Part shown: positions 31,093-33,413 of the stretch, piece after piece | Layout of the letters: each line of letters begins with the position of its first letter | How positions within the stretch are numbered: the first letter of the stretch is position 1 | Origin: Haplomitrium mnioides | Taxonomy: Eukaryota > Marchantiophyta > Haplomitriopsida > Calobryales | Assembly: GCA_049999725.1 (NCBI GenBank) | Contig: JBNGIS010011510.1 | Span: forward strand, 1 to 33,413 | Length of the DNA: 33,413 nucleotides | Direction of reading: 5' to 3' | The notes under the pieces: model-generated | The model's input: the letters and a program-made list of their open reading frames with translations, nothing else | What the model was told of the DNA's origin: nothing | Databases searched by the model: none | Program-made: the position numbers and the translations under genes

Positions 31093-31645
31093 TAGATGTC
31101 GTGATCAATTGCACAGCAGACTTCAAAAAGGACATCCTCAACGATGCCAAACTACTGCGAAGAACGAATGATAACAAAAGACCAAAACTCCAAAGTTGTT
31201 ATTGCCGCAAAAGATGATACCATATAAAAAATGTCATCTTTTGAAAATGGTTCCGAGTCATCATGCTTGCATTCCTTTAGGTTATACTCATAAGGAATAT
31301 CAACAATAAGGGAGGCCAACGCTCGACAATTGAAGGGCCTTGTGTCAAGTGTTGGCCTCCCCGTGGACTTGATAAAATACCACGTTGAGACCATCGACAT
31401 AAGACATTAAGTCTTCTTCCTCATCTCTCACAACTCCTTCTGTTGTGAGAGATGCAGCACCACTTTGTTGTCGTGCTTTCCACTCTCTGGCTTTTTGGTA
31501 GTGGAGAAGAAAAGCCGGAGGGTAAGAGACCAACGTGGGAGGTTGGTCTTGTTCTTCAAGGGCTTCCTCGACCCTAGATTTCTTCCTTCCTTTTCGCAAC
31601 TGCTGTCAGTTTCTTTGCTAGCTGTCGTTTAAATGTTTTGTCCCC
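31093..31645 (-). pseudogene. Exon 2: basic hinge and methyltransferase motif IV half
   Basis: It encodes GDKTFKRQLAKKLTAV and a Lys/Arg stretch, after a 1-nt shift VEEALEEQDQPPTLVSYPP and the long stretch ending YVDGLNVVFYQVHGEAN, and after another shift DTRPFNCRALASLIVDIPY. The DIPYEYN block (31,301-31,281) sits where N6/N4 methyltransferases have D/S-PP-Y (motif IV), followed by SKDDIFYMVSSF, LEFWSFVIIRSS, a TAG, and FGIVEDVLFEVCCAI. The last codon is split: TA at the exon end joins G of exon 3 to make TAG where the pattern expects Trp. Donor GTGAGT follows at 31,092. Confidence 0.8.
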
Positions 31646-32015
31646 CTGCAAAAAATTCAAAACAAAAACATTAGAGAGTGATAAAAACATTGAAAGGTTT
31701 GGACCCTAAAACATTTTAGAGTCCATGCGTGCTTAGACATCAAAGTCCATGCGTGCATAGACTTCGAAGTCCATGTCGGTATGGACTTTGAAGTCCCTGT
31801 ACGTTGGACTTCGAAGTCCATGCGCATATGGACATCGAACTCCATGCGCGTATGGACTTCAAAGTCCATGCGCGCTTAGATATCGAAGTCCATGCAAGCA
31901 TAGACTTCAATATCCAAGAGCGCTTGGACCGTAAGTTTCTAAAAAACAACAAAAATTTTTAAAATGTTAAATGCAAATACAAATAATTAAATAAGGTTCC
32001 AAAGAAAGGAATTAC
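31646..32015 (-). other. Intron 1 of the ParB-methyltransferase gene
   Basis: On the minus strand it begins GTAATTCC after the codons for FEKLL and ends TTTTTTGCAG before GGGGACAAAA (GDKTF). Both sites are good plant splice signals, the phase is 0 and the junction equals that in copy 1. Most of its length is the 24-bp palindromic minisatellite. Confidence 0.82.
31700..31935. repeat. 24-bp palindromic minisatellite (about 9 units)
   Basis: TCCATG-type anchors start at 31,722, 31,746, 31,770, 31,794, 31,817, 31,841, 31,865, 31,889 and 31,913, a 24-bp period with one 23-bp step. The unit core GTCCATGCGCGTATGGAC is a near-perfect palindrome, followed by a TTCGAA-like palindrome at the unit junction. 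One unit, AAGTCCATGCGTGCATAGAC at 31,743-31,762, recurs with one change at 16,133-16,152 near copy 1. The frames seen across it (31,657-31,952 minus) are repeat by-products. Confidence 0.92.
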
Positions 32016-33413
32016 TAGAAGCTTCTCGAAGCTTGAATAAAAAGAGGCCATCTTTGACTCTTCCGTGTGAAGAGGGTGCTCCTCTCTTGCCTCTTCCTAG
32101 GAACTACAATAAACCTCTGAACAGAAACTCTTCACTATTACGGCCTAAACTTTGTGTCTCTCCGCCTCTCGAGACATCTGTTCTATTGAAAGCTCTCTGG
32201 CTTCCACCCGCTTCAAAATTGAAATCTTCACTTCATCTGGAAGACCCTGAAGAGACCTCCAATGCGTCCACTTCATATCTTCTATCCTGAGAGATCCTTT
32301 GACTTAGGCTTCTAGCCTTTCACAATGTTTTTCTCCCACATTGAAAAAATGCTTTGTTGTATCTCCCAGAGCTCTCCACTTCTGAATGCTAGTTGAAACC
32401 AATTGTCTTGAGAAGTCACAGTCTTCTCAAGTGTAGACTTTGGTTTGATCTCTAGGGTTTCCAACACTAGCTCTCTTTTCAATTTTTGGGATGAAACCAT
32501 CCCACTTTCTACAAATCGCCGATGCCAATATTCAACCTTTTGAATAGAGGTCATCTCAAGCCTGTACCTCTAGTCGTAATTGTCATCCGTCGCAAAAATG
32601 TGGGCCTCTATTGGTGTCATGCCCACGTACACGTAACATTTAGAGAGCAACAAAGCATGATTCTTCACCCCATATTTTGTAATCAGTACCTACGTTGTTG
32701 CAGCACTGTGATTGCCTCCTACAATCTCATAACGGTACTTGTCAGGGTTCTTGATGTCGAACTCTTACTTGTTTTTCAGACCACACTTCGGGTCTACAAC
32801 CACGATGAAGAAAGAATGCGCATACTTATTGGTCAGCATTCTTTGCGCTAAAAGCTCCACAAAATCCTCGTTCAATCTTCAAATTTGGAATGGACCCCAA
32901 TTGTCCATTCCAAGCTTGGGCAAATTAAGGCTTTCCAGCTTGATTGTTATGGTCTCCTCACGGACTCTGTAGTACTGGATTGCAGACTCCCTAATCTTGA
33001 TTTTATCCTCCTCAGAAGCTGTCTGAGGATCTACCTGCTCTCTTTCTTGAAATATGCGCAACCCCTTGTGGGATTGCCTCTTCGCTCTCGACATTGGAGC
33101 TTGAACTGGCATTGGCTCTTGCTCCAAGTTCTACACCGAGCTGCTTGCTGTTGGAGACGATGGCGCAAATGAAGTTGACTTTGCTGTAGATTCTGAGGGG
33201 GTTGGCTCCTCCTCAACAACAGGTGCAGGTGTAGGTTTCTTTTTTTTCAGTGTCGATTTTTTTTTTCTTGTAAGCCTCACTTGATTTCAACTCCTTTCTC
33301 TTCTTCTATGAAGAAGTCCTTGTGGCATGAGTCGAGAATGTTGCCGCATTCGGATGCGGCACAAGATGTTGAATATTGACACCCTGCTTGGGCTTTAGAA
33401 TTTTGATTTGTAT
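32016..33413 (-). pseudogene. Exon 1: low-complexity N-terminus and ParB-like domain
   Basis: From the window edge inward it encodes KPKQGVNIQHLVPHPNAA, a Lys-rich possible nuclear signal (EAYKKKKSTLKKKKPTP), a Ser/Pro linker, then SHKGLRIFQERE, the conserved REETITIKLESLNLP, RLNEDFVELLAQRMLTNKYA, KYRYEIVGGNHSAAT (GGNHSA at 32,719-32,702), CYVYVGMTPIEAHIFATDDN and a helical part IQKVEYWHRRF. The order beta strand, G-x-H block, strand, EA-x-x-A-x-x-x-N fits the ParB N-terminal fold (compare GERR...EEA...EN), though the ParB arginines are absent. Stops lie at 32,879, 32,765, 32,690, 32,570 and 32,312; paralogue copy 1 keeps Arg at the first (IRWLNEDF) and Gln at the last (KGQRFF). It ends in FEKLL at a GTAATT donor. 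Confidence 0.78.

Larger units (their letters stand above)
30227..33413 (-). pseudogene. ParB-like / DNA methyltransferase fusion gene, copy 2 (5' end beyond window)
   Basis: Three minus-strand exons read as one protein: a Lys/Pro/Ser-rich N-terminus, a ParB-like domain and helical linker (exon 1, 33,413-32,016), a basic hinge and the motif IV half of a DNA methyltransferase (exon 2, 31,645-31,093), and the target-recognition, motif X and motif I half plus an acidic tail (exon 3, 30,992-30,227). Motif IV before motif I is the beta-class order of N6-adenine and N4-cytosine methyltransferases. ParB-like plus methylase fusions are known in bacteria and phages. Here two introns with GT-AG ends and a conserved intron position in copy 1 show a eukaryotic gene. 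In-frame stops (mostly former Gln, Arg or Trp codons) and about three frameshifts make this copy a pseudogene. Which base it would have methylated cannot be told. Confidence 0.82.

Noticed and set aside
29695-31935. CRISPR-like arrays of palindromic repeats
   Set aside because: Units are head-to-tail with degenerate rather than identical repeats, have no unique spacers, no cas genes, and lie in an intron-bearing eukaryotic locus.
31657-31952. Two 70-codon minus-strand frames with repetitive Trp/Thr/Ser/Lys content
   Set aside because: They are written entirely by the 24-bp palindromic array inside an intron; the open frames follow from the period of 24.
30227-33413. Bacterial contamination as source of the ParB-methylase
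   Set aside because: Two GT-AG introns, an intron position shared with a second copy, AT-rich plant-like flanks and embedding among plant retroelements argue against it.
30227-33413. Stop-codon reassignment (TAG or TAA read as Gln) keeping the gene alive
   Set aside because: All three stops occur, at former Gln, Arg and Trp codons, alongside real frameshifts, and the surrounding retroelements show the same decay.

Overview
The window looks like a piece of a large, repeat-rich land-plant nuclear genome. It is AT-rich and holds only decayed coding sequence. It contains two Ty3/gypsy-type elements, one complete but dead Ty1/copia element, several minisatellites, and two spliceosomal-intron-containing copies of an unusual gene family. 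I see no intact gene, rRNA or tRNA, and I cannot name the species. A gymnosperm or fern is a guess from the style of the repeats only.

Layout. 1-2.1 kb: nothing recognisable. 2.14-2.41 kb: a 33-bp tandem repeat. 2.8-13.1 kb: a minus-strand Ty3/gypsy element, probably bounded by LTR-like direct repeats (2808-3291 and 12544-13127), with gag zinc knuckle, protease, reverse transcriptase, RNase H and integrase remains in the order expected on the minus strand; its 8.3-12.5 kb leader-side part has no readable gene. 14.6-15.9 kb: a minus-strand pseudogene, copy 1 of a ParB-like family. 17,074-24,856: a Ty1/copia element with 117-bp LTRs and a perfect 5-bp target duplication (AGTAT). It has an internal-tRNA type primer site and a tandem-repeat insert lying in frame inside the reverse transcriptase. 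26.6-28.9 kb: a plus-strand Ty3/gypsy gag-pol fragment cut off in RNase H. 29.7-30.0 kb: a 37-bp palindrome-bearing repeat array. 30.2-33.4 kb: copy 2 of the ParB-like family, whose three visible exons join a ParB-like domain to a beta-class (motif IV before motif I) N6-adenine/N4-cytosine DNA methyltransferase. It runs off the right edge and has a 24-bp palindromic minisatellite in its first intron.

The most interesting content is this ParB-DNA methyltransferase fusion. The architecture is reminiscent of phage and bacterial proteins, but here it carries plant-like introns, occurs at least twice in 18 kb, and is associated with related palindromic repeats. Both copies are pseudogenes in this sequence. 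Their stops are mostly explained by C-to-T or G-to-A changes (CAG to TAG, CGA to TGA, TGG to TAG), the pattern expected of heavily methylated repeats. The copia insert, about 268 codons of GPLV-anchored repeats flanked by an 11-bp direct repeat, is the second unusual structure.

A 100-N assembly gap at 30,749-30,848 is flanked by the same 47 bp on both sides. Collapsing it restores a continuous methyltransferase reading frame, so it is most likely an unmerged contig overlap. All family assignments come from motif recognition by eye; no database search was run.
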